A stretch of 39,260 bases of DNA, from positions 1-39,260 of the forward strand of contig NZ_JASMRU010000042.1 of NCBI RefSeq assembly GCF_030462585.1, given 5' to 3'. Both the position numbers and the translations under genes were made by a program. Position 1 is the first letter of the stretch. Every line of letters begins with the position of its first letter. Under the pieces are notes generated by a model, which saw nothing but the letters and a program-made list of their open reading frames with translations, was not told where the DNA came from and did not search any database. Origin of the DNA: Pseudomonas sp. CAN1. Lineage in GTDB: Bacteria > Pseudomonadota > Gammaproteobacteria > Pseudomonadales > Pseudomonadaceae. Shown piece by piece: positions 23,418 through 31,080 of this stretch.

Positions 23418-23447
23418 CGGGCCGCGATGAACACTCATCGCGGCCCG
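23418..23447. terminator. Bidirectional terminator between convergent genes
   Basis: A perfect 13-bp stem (CGGGCCGCGATGA with TCATCGCGGCCCG) and a 4-base ACAC loop lie 25 bp after the phospho-lyase stop and 24 bp after the end of the opposing barrel gene. It is followed by TTGCATTT on the plus strand. Confidence 0.85.
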
Positions 23448-23470
23448 TTGCATTTCGGCTGGAGGAAGAA

Positions 23471-23929
23471 TCAGAAGCGCAGCCCGACGTTGACCATGGC
23501 GGCGGATGCTCCCAGCACCACGAACTCGGCGCCGACCGGCCCCAGGTGCGCCCCCACCGACGGGATGATCGCCGGCGCCACGCCGTAGCGGTTCAGTGGG
23601 ATCTTGTCGCGGTAGTCGCCGCGATAACCTTGCAGCGCACCGCCGGTGACCTTGGCGTAGAACGGCGTGCCTTCCCAGTCGAAGCGCTTGCCGCCGTAGA
23701 CGTAGTTGGAGCGCTGGCTGAACGAGTTCTTGAAGGTCGCGCCGCCCCAGACCCAGCCGTCGGCGCGGTTGCGCTCCAGGCCAATCAGTTCCTGATGGTT
23801 GTTGTGCTCCGGGTCGTGGTTCCAGTGGGTGGTGTAGACGCTGGTCTGCAGGTACCAGAACCCCCCGTCGTCGGCCATGGCGGAGCCACAGCCGAGCAGG
23901 ACCAGCGCAGCAATCAGCAGGCGGCGCAT
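23471..23929 (-). CDS. Small outer-membrane beta-barrel protein
   Basis: The 152-residue product has a signal peptide (MRRLLIAALVLLGCGSAMA, cleaved before DDG). The mature chain has alternating aromatic strands (FWYLQTSVYTTHW, GWVWGGATFKNSF, FYAKVTGGALQGY) and ends in phenylalanine, as expected for a BAM-assembled barrel. Pseudomonas homologues are often labelled sn-glycerol-3-phosphate transporter, which I think is a misnomer. Size and pattern recall eight-stranded barrels such as PagP, but I cannot place PagP catalytic residues. It follows the glycine-zipper lipoprotein gene by 14 bp and shares its promoter. Confidence 0.75.
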   Translation of the reverse strand: MRRLLIAALVLLGCGSAMADDGGFWYLQTSVYTTHWNHDPEHNNHQELIGLERNRADGWVWGGATFKNSFSQRSNYVYGGKRFDWEGTPFYAKVTGGALQGYRGDYRDKIPLNRYGVAPAIIPSVGAHLGPVGAEFVVLGASAAMVNVGLRF

Positions 23930-23943
23930 GGGGCGTCCTCCGT

Positions 23944-24408
23944 TCAGATGGTGACGCGGCTGGCGCCGTTGACGGTCATGATGCGGACGCGGTCGCCGAT
24001 GCGGAACTGCTGGTTCGCATCCACCGCCTGAACATAGGCGCGGGTGCCGCCGTCATCCTCGCGGACGACGATTTCGACGCCCTGGGTGCGGGTGATGCCC
24101 TCTTCCACCGCCGAGCCCGCTGCGCCGCCAGCGACGCCGCCGAGGATGGTGGTAATGGCCTTGCCACGACCGCCGCCGATGGAGCTGCCGGCGATGCCGC
24201 CGACTGCCGCGCCGGCCAGGGTACCGATGGGCGTCTTGGTGCCTTCGATCTGCACCGGGCGCAGGGACTCGATGGTACCCATGCGCACGTTCTGCACGGC
24301 GCGGGCGTCGGCGCGGGAGTAGGAAGAACCCGACAGGTTGGAAGCGCAGCCGCTCAGCAGAGCGGCGCTGGTGAACAGGGCAGTCAGCAGCAGAGTGGAA
24401 CGGTTCAT
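23944..24408 (-). CDS. Glycine-zipper 2TM outer-membrane lipoprotein (SlyB/PcP-like)
   Basis: The 154-residue product has a lipoprotein signal with lipobox LLSGC (Cys about residue 21). A glycine-zipper segment follows (GTLAGAAVGGIAGSSIGGGR, then ILGGVAGGAAGS), and a C-terminal beta domain (VEIVVREDDGGTRAYVQAV, RIGDRVRIMTVNG). SlyB-type proteins stabilise the outer membrane, and in enterics slyB belongs to the PhoP regulon. The ATG at 24406-24408 is preceded by GAGG. The upstream 128 bp contain five 11-bp-spaced direct repeats. A close paralogue lies at 37371-37835. Confidence 0.9.
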   Translation of the reverse strand: MNRSTLLLTALFTSAALLSGCASNLSGSSYSRADARAVQNVRMGTIESLRPVQIEGTKTPIGTLAGAAVGGIAGSSIGGGRGKAITTILGGVAGGAAGSAVEEGITRTQGVEIVVREDDGGTRAYVQAVDANQQFRIGDRVRIMTVNGASRVTI

Positions 24409-24463
24409 GGCGGTTACCTCGGAAGGCTCTCAAAAGTGATGGTGAAAGCCTAACGATCAGTCC

Positions 24464-24512
24464 CTGAACTCCCCCTGAACCCTCTCTGAACCATCGCTGA
24501 ACGAAGCTGAAC
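24464..24512 (-). promoter_or_regulatory. Five direct repeats at 11-bp period: response-regulator box
   Basis: CTGAAC (GTTCAG on the minus strand) occurs at 24464, 24475, 24486, 24497 and 24507. The spacings are 11, 11, 11 and 10 bp, so all copies lie on one DNA face. They are 56-104 bp upstream of the lipoprotein start. Direct repeats at 11-bp phasing are the hallmark of OmpR/PhoB-family regulators (PhoP, PmrA, PhoB, CreB types). A weaker ATGAAA continues the phase at 24518. Confidence 0.65.
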
Positions 24513-24536
24513 GACGAATGAAATTTCTGAAGGCCG

Positions 24537-25466
24537 TCAGCCTTCCAGTGCGACCAACTGCATCCGACTGCGCTCAAACCAGCGCAGCAGGTAGTCCGCC
24601 AGCAACTGCGTGCGGCGCGGCAGACGGCCCTGGTAGGGGTGGATGAGGAACACCGGCTGGGTCCGGGTCTGATAGTCACGCAGCAGCCAGACCAGGCTGC
24701 CTTCAGCCAATTCCTGCTGAATCATGTAGGACGGCAGTCGGCTGATGCCTGCACCCGCCAGTGCAGCCTTCTTCAGCAGGGTGTAGTGGTTGCTCGCCAG
24801 CAGGCCGTTCACCGTCACCCGGAACAGTTCGTGGTGACGCTGGTAGAGCCAGACGTCGCTGTCCTGGTAATGGGTGTTCTGCAGGCAGGAATGTCCGGCC
24901 AGCTCTGCCGGTACCTCAGGCACGCCGTGTTCGGCCAGGTAGGCCGGCGTGGCGCAGGTCAGCTCCTGCAGCGCGAACAGCGGCCGCGCCACCAGGCGCT
25001 CGTCCACCGCCAGGCTGCCGGAGCGGATCGCCAGGTCGAAACCGTCGGCCATCAGGTCGCGGCGATCGTTGGACAGGTCCAGCTCCAGGCGGATGTCCGG
25101 GTACTGCCGGGAAAACTCCATCAGCCAGGCATCGAAGAAGGTCTCGCCCAGCGACACCGGCACGCTCAGCCGGACCTTGCCCTGGGCTTCCTCCTGCAGC
25201 GCCAGCACCGCCTGCCGCGCCCGCGCGGCCTGGGCGTTGAGTGCCTGGGCCTCGGGCAACAGCGCGGCCCCCGCAGCGGTCAGCGACAGGCGTCTAGTCG
25301 TGCGATGCACCAGCGTCGCGCCCAGCGCCTGCTCCAGCGCGGAAATCCGCTTGGACAGCTGACCCTTGCTGCAGCCGAGCCTCTCCGCCGCGCGGGTGAA
25401 GCTGCCGCATTCGAGCAGCACGGCGAAGGCGGAAAGGTCTTCGAGGTCGCTGGTGATTGTTTCCAT
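24537..25466 (-). CDS. LysR-type transcriptional regulator
   Basis: This is a 309-residue LTTR. The N-terminal winged helix-turn-helix (about residues 8-67) includes FTRAAERLGCSKGQLSKRIS and TLVHRTTRRLSLTAAG. The C-terminal effector domain (about 95-300) has the usual VRLSVPVSLGETFFDAWLMEF start. It is close to the large LTTR group that controls small oxidoreductases. It is divergent from the atypical SDR gene at 25560, with 93 bp between them holding an AT-rich stretch that could carry overlapping promoters, so that gene is its most likely target. Confidence 0.92.
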   Translation of the reverse strand: METITSDLEDLSAFAVLLECGSFTRAAERLGCSKGQLSKRISALEQALGATLVHRTTRRLSLTAAGAALLPEAQALNAQAARARQAVLALQEEAQGKVRLSVPVSLGETFFDAWLMEFSRQYPDIRLELDLSNDRRDLMADGFDLAIRSGSLAVDERLVARPLFALQELTCATPAYLAEHGVPEVPAELAGHSCLQNTHYQDSDVWLYQRHHELFRVTVNGLLASNHYTLLKKAALAGAGISRLPSYMIQQELAEGSLVWLLRDYQTRTQPVFLIHPYQGRLPRRTQLLADYLLRWFERSRMQLVALEG

Positions 25467-25559
25467 ATGAAAACCAAAGGTTGTTGATTGGCATGATTAT
25501 CTAAACAGGAGACCACTCTACTCTGTAGCTGTCTTCAGCCAAATCCCTTTGGAGCCTTC

Positions 25560-26159
25560 ATGAAAATCATCCTGATCGGTGCCAGCGGCACCCTCGGCCA
25601 GGCCGTCGCCAACGAGTTGGGCCAGCGCCACGAGATCATCCGCGTCGGCCGCAGCAGCGGCGACTACCGCGTGGACATCACTGACAGCGCCTCGATCCGC
25701 GCGCTGTTCGAGCAGGTCGGCAGCTTCGACGCGCTGATCAGCGCCGCCGGCAAGGTGCACTTCGGTGCGCTGGCGGATATGGGCGAAAAGGAAATGGCGG
25801 TAGGCCTGAAGGACAAGCTGATGGGCCAGGTGAACCTGGTGCTGATCGGCAGCCAGTACGCCAACGACGGCGCCTCCTTCACCCTCACCTCCGGCATTCT
25901 CACCGAACAGCCCATTGTGCTGGGCAGCTCGGCCAGCCTGGTCAACGGCGCGGTGGAAGGCTTCGTGCGCAGCGCCGCCCTGGAACTGCCGCGCGGCCAG
26001 CGAATCAACGCGGTGAGCCCGAACGTGCTGGTGGAGTCGATGGAGGGCTACGGTCCGTTCTTCCGCGGCTTCAAGCCGGTGCCGGCCGCCGACGCTGCCC
26101 TGGGCTTCGCCCGCAGCGTGGAAGGCAAGCAGAGCGGACAGGTCTACAAGATCTGGTAA
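25560..26159 (+). CDS. Atypical short-chain dehydrogenase-like protein
   Basis: The 199-residue Rossmann protein begins MKIILIGASGTLGQAVANEL with the nucleotide-binding GASGTLG motif and an NADP-favouring RVGRSSGDY segment. The usual active-site pair is replaced: where Tyr-x3-Lys is expected, the sequence reads ASLVNGAVEGF (A125, N129), although SAAG and a TLTSG serine are kept. It belongs to the short SDR group I know as Lin1944-like, where this is seen, so it may bind NADP(H) without classical catalysis. GGAG lies five bases before the ATG. It is divergent from the LysR gene. Confidence 0.85.
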   Translation: MKIILIGASGTLGQAVANELGQRHEIIRVGRSSGDYRVDITDSASIRALFEQVGSFDALISAAGKVHFGALADMGEKEMAVGLKDKLMGQVNLVLIGSQYANDGASFTLTSGILTEQPIVLGSSASLVNGAVEGFVRSAALELPRGQRINAVSPNVLVESMEGYGPFFRGFKPVPAADAALGFARSVEGKQSGQVYKIW

Positions 26160-26176
26160 CGAGATGTCCTCGTAGA

Positions 26177-26248
26177 GCGCATAACCTGGAACAGGTTATG
26201 CGCCGGCCCTGTTGCGGCGGATAACGCTGACGCGTTATTCGCCCTACG
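26177..26248. repeat. Dispersed palindrome pair, ATAACCTG/ATAACGC family
   Basis: GCGCATAACCTG, loop GAA, CAGGTTATGCGC (26177-26203) is a perfect 12-bp stem. It is followed by ATAACGC-TGAC-GCGTTAT (26221-26238) and TCGCCCTAC. The same two-hairpin order recurs at 27653-27730. Confidence 0.8.
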
Positions 26249-26278
26249 ATTCTGCTGACAATGCGGCGCCATCCTTCG

Positions 26279-26350
26279 GTTCGCGAGCAAGCTCGCTCCT
26301 ACGAAAAGCGCAGCACGCCGGGACCTGTAGGAGCGAGCTTGCTCGCGAAC
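26279..26350. repeat. REP pair (GTAGGAGCGAGC type), outward-facing arms
   Basis: Arms at 26279-26303 and 26326-26350 are the same 25-mers as at 1556-1626, but in the opposite relative order, with a 22-bp spacer. The second arm ends six bases before the DUF488 stop, so the pair may act as its transcription end. Confidence 0.85.
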
Positions 26351-26355
26351 AGCCC

Positions 26356-26754
26356 CTACTCGGTCTTGCCGGCATAGCACACCGGGGAACTCCCCTCGCC
26401 CTGCTTCTCCAGCTCGTCTTCGAGGAACTCCGCCAGCACCTGGGCGTTGTTGTGTTCCTCGTCCTTGGCCGCGTAGAGCAGCGTCAGCGTGCCCTTGCGC
26501 GCCAGGTCCAGCAGGCCCATCCAGTGTTCCGGGTGGGCGTTCAGCTCGCCGTGATAGGCCTTGCGGAAATCCTCGAACAGACTCGAGTCGTGGTGGAATC
26601 GCTGGCGCAGTTCGTTGGATGGCGAAGCATCCTTGGCCCACTGGTCCATGTGCAGGTCCTCCTTGCGGATTCCCCTCGGCCACAGGCGGTCCACCAGCAC
26701 CCGCTGGCCGTCCTCCTTCGCGGGTGCCTCGTACGCACGCTTGCAACGAATCAT
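26356..26754 (-). CDS. DUF488 family protein (YeaO-like)
   Basis: The 132-residue protein begins MIRCKRAYEAP, then RVLVDRLWPRGIRKEDLHMD and WAKDASPSNELRQRFHHD, and ends HWMGLLDLARKGTLTLLYAA and NNAQVLAEFLE, all typical of DUF488/YeaO. The conserved DRLWPRG and the histidine/aspartate residues suggest a small cytoplasmic enzyme or ligand-binding protein, but the function is unknown. The ATG at 26752-26754 has GAGGAGG upstream. The reading frame stays open further upstream, but that part overlaps the divergent lipoprotein gene and is not credible. It is divergent from the gene at 26831. Confidence 0.87.
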   Translation of the reverse strand: MIRCKRAYEAPAKEDGQRVLVDRLWPRGIRKEDLHMDQWAKDASPSNELRQRFHHDSSLFEDFRKAYHGELNAHPEHWMGLLDLARKGTLTLLYAAKDEEHNNAQVLAEFLEDELEKQGEGSSPVCYAGKTE

Positions 26755-26830
26755 CCGAAATCCTCCTCGTCGGCTTGAGGTGACCGGCTTCGCTGGGTAA
26801 CGTGGGCGCACTTTCGAGGGAGCCCGTTCC

Positions 26831-27499
26831 ATGCGATCCAGCCGTTTCATTCTGTTCAGCCTGCTGCCCCTGTTCGCCGCCTGCCAGGTGTGGACGCCGA
26901 ACAAGACCGATATTAACGCCTCCACCCGTCTGCAGGGCGAACTGACCCGCCAGGATGGCCAGCTGGTGTTCCGCAGCTGCACCGAGCAGCGCCGCTTCAG
27001 CATCGAGGACACCGGCAACACCGGCCTGCCCCGCGACGCGCTGGAGATGTTCAACGATGGCGCCACCTCGCTGTTCGCCGACCTACGCGGCAGCTTCAGC
27101 GGCAGCTCCGCCCAGGGCACCGACGGCAAGCTGGAGGTAGCCAAGGTGCTGCGCCTGCAGAACGAGGGCGCCGGCTGCGACGACCCGAACTTCAAGCGTG
27201 CCGTGGTCCGTGCACACGGCAACGAGCCGGGCTGGAGCGTGCTGGTGAACAGCCAGGGCATGCTGATCGAGCAGCCGGGCAAGGAATCCCTGGTCCTGCC
27301 CTACATCGCCGAAGGCGTGCCCGACGGCAGCACCAGCTACTCCAGCGAAGCCAACGGCGAGAAGGTCGAGCTGTGGGTTGCGCCCTCGCGCTGCCAGGAC
27401 AGCATGAGCGGCGCCCTGAGCAACCTCTCCGCCGAGCTGCGGCTGAATGACAAGGTCGTGCGCGGTTGTGCCTATCCGGGCGGCTCCAGCGGCGATTGA
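26831..27499 (+). CDS. Lipoprotein with C-terminal COG3650-like domain
   Basis: The 222-residue product has a lipoprotein signal peptide with lipobox LFAAC (Cys about residue 18). Residues about 35-120 form a beta-rich region that holds a CTEQRRFSIEDTG segment. The C-terminal half (VVRAHGNEPGWSVLVNSQG to CQDSMSGALSNLSAELRLN) resembles the COG3650/NlpE-like module, which carries a GNEPGW motif and paired cysteines. It is probably an envelope lipoprotein of unknown role. It starts 76 bp from the divergent DUF488 gene and is followed by a repeat-rich gap. Confidence 0.78.
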   Translation: MRSSRFILFSLLPLFAACQVWTPNKTDINASTRLQGELTRQDGQLVFRSCTEQRRFSIEDTGNTGLPRDALEMFNDGATSLFADLRGSFSGSSAQGTDGKLEVAKVLRLQNEGAGCDDPNFKRAVVRAHGNEPGWSVLVNSQGMLIEQPGKESLVLPYIAEGVPDGSTSYSSEANGEKVELWVAPSRCQDSMSGALSNLSAELRLNDKVVRGCAYPGGSSGD

Positions 27500-27527
27500 T
27501 CGCCTCCCGCTGCGAACTTCCCTGCAA

Positions 27528-27601
27528 CGTAGGAGCGGACTCCGTCCGCGATCGATATCCGGCGCGATTCGGACCCATCGCGGACAGAGTCCGCTCCTAC
27601 G
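27528..27601. repeat. REP pair, GGACTCCGTCC variant
   Basis: CGTAGGAGCGGACTCCGTCC onward (27528-27552) and its near inverse ending GTCCGCTCCTACG (27577-27601) flank a 24-bp spacer. It is a sequence variant of the same REP architecture, and its single-arm form also occurs at 17518 and 27763. Confidence 0.8.
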
Positions 27602-27606
27602 CAACC

Positions 27607-27648
27607 GCAAACCGCAAACCGCAAACCGCAAACCGCAAACCGCAAACC
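27607..27648. repeat. Heptanucleotide tandem repeat (GCAAACC)x6
   Basis: Six perfect copies of GCAAACC, preceded by one 6-bp GCAACC, lie between two palindrome families. As at 17558, the tract adjoins a REP and is likely to vary in copy number. Confidence 0.9.
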
Positions 27649-27652
27649 AGAC

Positions 27653-27832
27653 CGTAGGGCGCATAACCTGGAACAGGTTATCCACCAAACCCGTCGAGGC
27701 GAATAACGCTGGCGCGTTATTCGCCCTACGCAAACGCAAAGCATCGGAGCGAGCCAGTTGGATTCGCGGACAAGGTCCGCTCCTACGAAGAGCGGACCGT
27801 AGGGCGAATAACCTGGAACAGGTTATCCGCCG
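27653..27832. repeat. Palindrome cluster downstream of the small-protein operon
   Basis: It contains an ATAACCTG hairpin with its ATAACGC partner (27653-27730), a solitary TTCGCGGACAAGGTCC arm (27763-27787) and another ATAACCTG hairpin (27798-27832). With the two preceding entries these account for nearly all of the 345-bp gap 27500-27844; I see no gene there. Confidence 0.75.
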
Positions 27833-27844
27833 GCTCTGGCAGCG

Positions 27845-28096
27845 TCAGACCAGCAACCCCGCCGCCTTCAGCCGCGCCTTGAGCGCTGCGAAATCCTCGG
27901 CGTATTCCCAGTAAGCCAGCCGGCCATCGCTGGCGGTCACCAGCACGTACTTCTCGCTGATCGACTGGATGCGCTCGATACGCACCAGCTTCTCGACGAA
28001 GTCCGGATCGGAGACCTGCTCGATCACCTCGCGGTTGTGCTCGTCGTAGCCGTGCACGATAAACGCCGCGCGCACCTTCAGGCTGATGAAGCTCAT
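27845..28096 (-). CDS. Small conserved-looking hypothetical protein
   Basis: The 83-residue soluble protein (begins MSFISLKVRAAFIVHGYDEH, contains SEKYVLVTASDGRLAYWEYA) has an alpha/beta pattern and no signal peptide. I do not recognise a family. The start ATG overlaps the TGA of the racemase gene (ATGA), so it is translationally coupled and belongs to the transporter, PLP-enzyme and racemase operon as its last gene. Confidence 0.7.
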   Translation of the reverse strand: MSFISLKVRAAFIVHGYDEHNREVIEQVSDPDFVEKLVRIERIQSISEKYVLVTASDGRLAYWEYAEDFAALKARLKAAGLLV

Positions 28097-28797
28097 GCGC
28101 GTTCTCCCTGGACCGCGGCGTCAGCTGCATGCAGCGCGTGCAGTGCGGTGGTATCGAACAGCGGCACGGAGGCGTCCGCCGGGCCGACCAGCAGCGAAAT
28201 CTCCGTGCAACCGAGAATGACCGCCTCGGCGCCCTGCTCCACCAGCGCGGCGATGATGCGCCGGTACTCTTCCCGCGATTCATCCCGAATCTGCCCCAGG
28301 CACAATTCCTCGTAGATGATCCGGTGCACGACCTGGCGGTCGGCTTCGCTCGGCGTCAGTACCTTGAGCCCGAACTTGTCCACCAGGCGATCCTTGTAGA
28401 ACGCCTGCTCCATGGTGAAGCGCGTGCCCAGCAGGCCGACGCTGGCCACGCCCGCCGCGCGGATCGCCTCGGCGGTCGGGTCGGCGATGTGCAGCAGCGG
28501 GATGTCCACCGCCGCCTCGATGGCCGGCGCCACCTTGTGCATGGTGTTGGTACAGAGCACGAGGAAATCTGCGCCCGCCGCCTTCAGCGCACGGGCCGCG
28601 TCAGCCAGCACACGGCCGGCGGCGTCCCAGTCGCCGGCGTGCTGCAGGCGCTCGATCTCGTGGAAGTCCACGCTGTACAGCGCGACCTTCGCCGAGTGCA
28701 GGCCGCCCAGGCGCTCCTTGATGCGTTCGTTGATCTGCCGGTAGTAGGGAATGGTCGATTCCCAGCTCATGCCGCCGATCAGGCCGATGGTCTTCAT
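28093..28797 (-). CDS. Aspartate/glutamate racemase family protein (YgeA-like)
   Basis: The 234-residue cofactor-independent racemase keeps both catalytic cysteines: the first in LCTNTMHK (about residue 82) and the second in ILGCTEISLL (about residue 195). The start MKTIGLIGGMSWESTIPYYR is the family signature. Such enzymes interconvert L- and D-amino acids, and YgeA has broad specificity. It lies 17 bp after the PLP-enzyme gene and overlaps the next small gene by 4 bp. The operon may handle a D-amino acid or make one. Confidence 0.88.
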   Translation of the reverse strand: MKTIGLIGGMSWESTIPYYRQINERIKERLGGLHSAKVALYSVDFHEIERLQHAGDWDAAGRVLADAARALKAAGADFLVLCTNTMHKVAPAIEAAVDIPLLHIADPTAEAIRAAGVASVGLLGTRFTMEQAFYKDRLVDKFGLKVLTPSEADRQVVHRIIYEELCLGQIRDESREEYRRIIAALVEQGAEAVILGCTEISLLVGPADASVPLFDTTALHALHAADAAVQGERA

Positions 28798-28814
28798 GCT
28801 TCCCTCCAAGTGAA

Positions 28815-29915
28815 TCACTCCAGTCCGATACAGGGCAGATCGCCGGGCAGCGCCGCTCCGTGCTCGGCGCACTGGCGCACGGCCTCGATCAGCGGATCGA
28901 GGTCGAAGCCCTGGGAAATCAGCCACAGCGGGTTGTAATAGCTGGTCTCGTAGCGCTCGCCGCTGTCGCAGATGAGCGCCACCACCGAGCCGCTCTCGCG
29001 CCGCGCCACCATCTGCCGCGCCACCAGCAGCGCGCCGATCAGGTTGGTGCCGCTGGAGCCGCCGACATGCCGGCCCAGGCGCCGCGCCAGGTAGTGCATG
29101 GCCGCCAGCGACAGGTCGTCCGGCACCTTGCAGCAGGCGTCGAGCACATTGGGCAGGAAGGATGCTTCCACCCGCGGGCGGCCGATGCCTTCGATGCGCG
29201 AGCCGTAGCTCAGGGTCAGGTCGCGGTCGCCGGTCTTGTACGAATCGAAGAACACCGAACGTTCCGCGTCGGCGCAGAGCACGCGGGTGTCATGCCGGCG
29301 GTAGCGGGCGAAGCGCCCCAGGGTCGCCAGGGTGCCGCCGGTGCCGGGGCTGGAGACCAGCCAGGCCGGCTCGGGGAAACGCTCGTGGCGCATCTGCTGG
29401 AAGATCGATTCGGCGATGTTGTTGTTGGCCCGCCAGTCGGTGGCGCGCTCGGCGTAGGTGAACTGGTCCATGAAGTGGCCGCCGGTTTCCTTCGCCAGCC
29501 GTTCGGACTCGGCGTAGATCTGCGTCGGGTCGTCCACCAGGTGTGACTGGCCGCCGTAGAAGGCGATCTGCGCGATCTTCTCCTTCGAGGTGCTGGCCGG
29601 CACCACGGCAATGAACGGCAGGCCGAGCAGCCGGGCGAAGTAGGCCTCGGAAATCGCCGTCGAGCCGCTGGACGCCTCGATCACTGGCGCGCCCGGCTTC
29701 AGCCAGCCGTTGCACAGCGCATAGAGGAACAGCGAGCGCGCCAGGCGGTGCTTGAGGCTGCCGGTGGGGTGGCTCGACTCGTCCTTGAAGTACAGGTCCA
29801 CACCCGGCAGGCCGGGCATCTCCAGGGGGATCAGGTGGGTATCGGCGCTGCGCTGGAAATCCGCCTCGATGATGCGGATCGCCTCGCGGGTCCAGTTGCG
29901 TTCCTGGGTGGCCAT
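28815..29915 (-). CDS. PLP-dependent cysteine synthase-family protein, desulfhydrase-like
   Basis: This 366-residue fold-type II PLP enzyme has the Schiff-base lysine in [14 protein letters not shown] (about residue 54), a substrate loop [20 protein letters not shown] in place of the TSGNTGI of O-acetylserine sulfhydrylases, and a glycine loop [15 protein letters not shown]. The SSGST loop is what I remember from mycobacterial Cds1-type cysteine desulfhydrases, so beta-elimination of cysteine to sulfide, pyruvate and ammonia is plausible; this needs checking. The ATG at 29913-29915 has CAGGAGA upstream. It lies 38 bp after the EamA transporter gene. The open frame further upstream, into the transporter region, is a shadow. 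Confidence 0.85.
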   Translation of the reverse strand: MATQERNWTREAIRIIEADFQRSADTHLIPLEMPGLPGVDLYFKDESSHPTGSLKHRLARSLFLYALCNGWLKPGAPVIEASSGSTAISEAYFARLLGLPFIAVVPASTSKEKIAQIAFYGGQSHLVDDPTQIYAESERLAKETGGHFMDQFTYAERATDWRANNNIAESIFQQMRHERFPEPAWLVSSPGTGGTLATLGRFARYRRHDTRVLCADAERSVFFDSYKTGDRDLTLSYGSRIEGIGRPRVEASFLPNVLDACCKVPDDLSLAAMHYLARRLGRHVGGSSGTNLIGALLVARQMVARRESGSVVALICDSGERYETSYYNPLWLISQGFDLDPLIEAVRQCAEHGAALPGDLPCIGLE

Positions 29916-29953
29916 CGTTTGGTTCTCCTGGCAGGGCAAGCGGTTCAATGGGT

Positions 29954-30859
29954 TCAGTCCAGCACACCGGCGGGCGTTGTGGGCGGCGCGCTGCGCCACT
30001 GGCTGAGGGCGACGCCGACGAATACCAGGCCGGCGGCCAGCGCCTGCTGGCCGCTGAGCACCTCGCCCAGCAGCAGCGCGGCGAAGATCAGGGTGAACAC
30101 CGGGATCAGGTTGATGAAGCCGGTCGCCTGGCTCGCCGGCAGGCGGCTGACGCCGAAGTTGTACAGGCCATAGGCGCCGACGGTCACCACGCTGCCCAGG
30201 TAGACCAGGGCGAACCAGCCGGTCGGGCCGGGCGCCGCCGGCAGCCCCGACGTCGCCAGCGCCAGCGGCAGGAAGAACAGCGAACCGATGAACGCCTGCA
30301 TGGCGGTGAGGATGAACGGCGAGTAGCGCGCCGACAGATGCTTGAGCAACAGGGTGTAGCCGGTGGCGCAGAGCATCGCCAGCAGTTCGTAGAAATTGCC
30401 CAGCAGCGGGTTCGGCGCATGGCGGTCCGGCTCGCTGGCCAGGGTCAGCCAGAGCGAGCCGAGCACCGCCAGGCCGAAGCCCAGCCAGGTGTTGCGGGCG
30501 ATCTTCTCGTGCAGCAGGAAGAATGCACCGACCGCCACCAGCAGCGGCAGCAGCGCGGTGATCATCCCGGCCTGCGCCGCGCTGGTCTGCTGCAGCGCCA
30601 GGGACTCGAAGATGAAGTACAGGCAGGGCTCGCAGGCGGCCAGCGCCAGCAGCCACTTCCAGTCGCCGGCGCGGTAGTCGATGCGCCCGCGCCAGCGCCA
30701 GGCGGCGAGGAAGATCAGGCTGCCCAGCGCCATACGGGCGAAGATCACCCACATGGCCGGCATTTCCTGGAAGGCGAATTTCAGCGCAATGAAGGAACTG
30801 CCCCAGAGCGCCATGGCCAGCACCAGGCACGCGAGGGCGAACGGCCGGGATTGCTGCAC
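29954..30859 (-). CDS. EamA/DMT-family inner-membrane transporter
   Basis: The 301-residue protein has about ten transmembrane helices in two EamA repeats, beginning [20 protein letters not shown] with the family WGSSF motif, and with [19 protein letters not shown] in the second repeat. DMT members commonly export amino acids and related metabolites. It starts with GTG (30857-30859), preceded by GGAG at six bases. It leads the operon that continues with the PLP enzyme, racemase and small protein, so its substrate may be an amino acid handled by those enzymes. Confidence 0.9.
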   Translation of the reverse strand: MQQSRPFALACLVLAMALWGSSFIALKFAFQEMPAMWVIFARMALGSLIFLAAWRWRGRIDYRAGDWKWLLALAACEPCLYFIFESLALQQTSAAQAGMITALLPLLVAVGAFFLLHEKIARNTWLGFGLAVLGSLWLTLASEPDRHAPNPLLGNFYELLAMLCATGYTLLLKHLSARYSPFILTAMQAFIGSLFFLPLALATSGLPAAPGPTGWFALVYLGSVVTVGAYGLYNFGVSRLPASQATGFINLIPVFTLIFAALLLGEVLSGQQALAAGLVFVGVALSQWRSAPPTTPAGVLD

Positions 30860-30959
30860 GGGACGCTCCAGTCAAAAGGTCCCCGGAGTATAGGAGGCGC
30901 GTGCTTGCGGCCGACAGGTACAGAATCGTGGGGAAACTGTATGGGCGGCGCGGCTTTTG

Positions 30960-31039
30960 TGTAGGAGCGAGCTCGCTCGCGAACAAACTCACCGGCGACT
31001 CCGGCGCCAGGGCGGTTCGCGAGCAAGCTCGCTCCTACG
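30960..31039. repeat. REP pair (GTAGGAGCGAGC type)
   Basis: Left arm TGTAGGAGCGAGCTCGCTCG (30960-) and right arm GTTCGCGAGCAAGCTCGCTC (ending 31039) face each other across about 30 bp. It lies upstream of the EamA gene, in the 530-bp gap 30860-31389 that otherwise holds the second multi-hairpin element. Confidence 0.8.
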
Positions 31040-31080
31040 AAGAGCCCACTCCACACACCGATCCGGCTTTGGCTCTTGAG

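Noticed and set aside
26177-27832. Repeat clusters considered as a CRISPR array
   Set aside because: The repeats are palindromic, of mixed families and unequal spacing, with no uniform unique spacers and no cas genes nearby.
29916-30992. Extended reading of the PLP enzyme through the EamA gene as a 725-residue fusion protein
   Set aside because: The upstream part is an out-of-frame reading of the transporter gene. The enzyme has its own ATG with a good ribosome-binding site.
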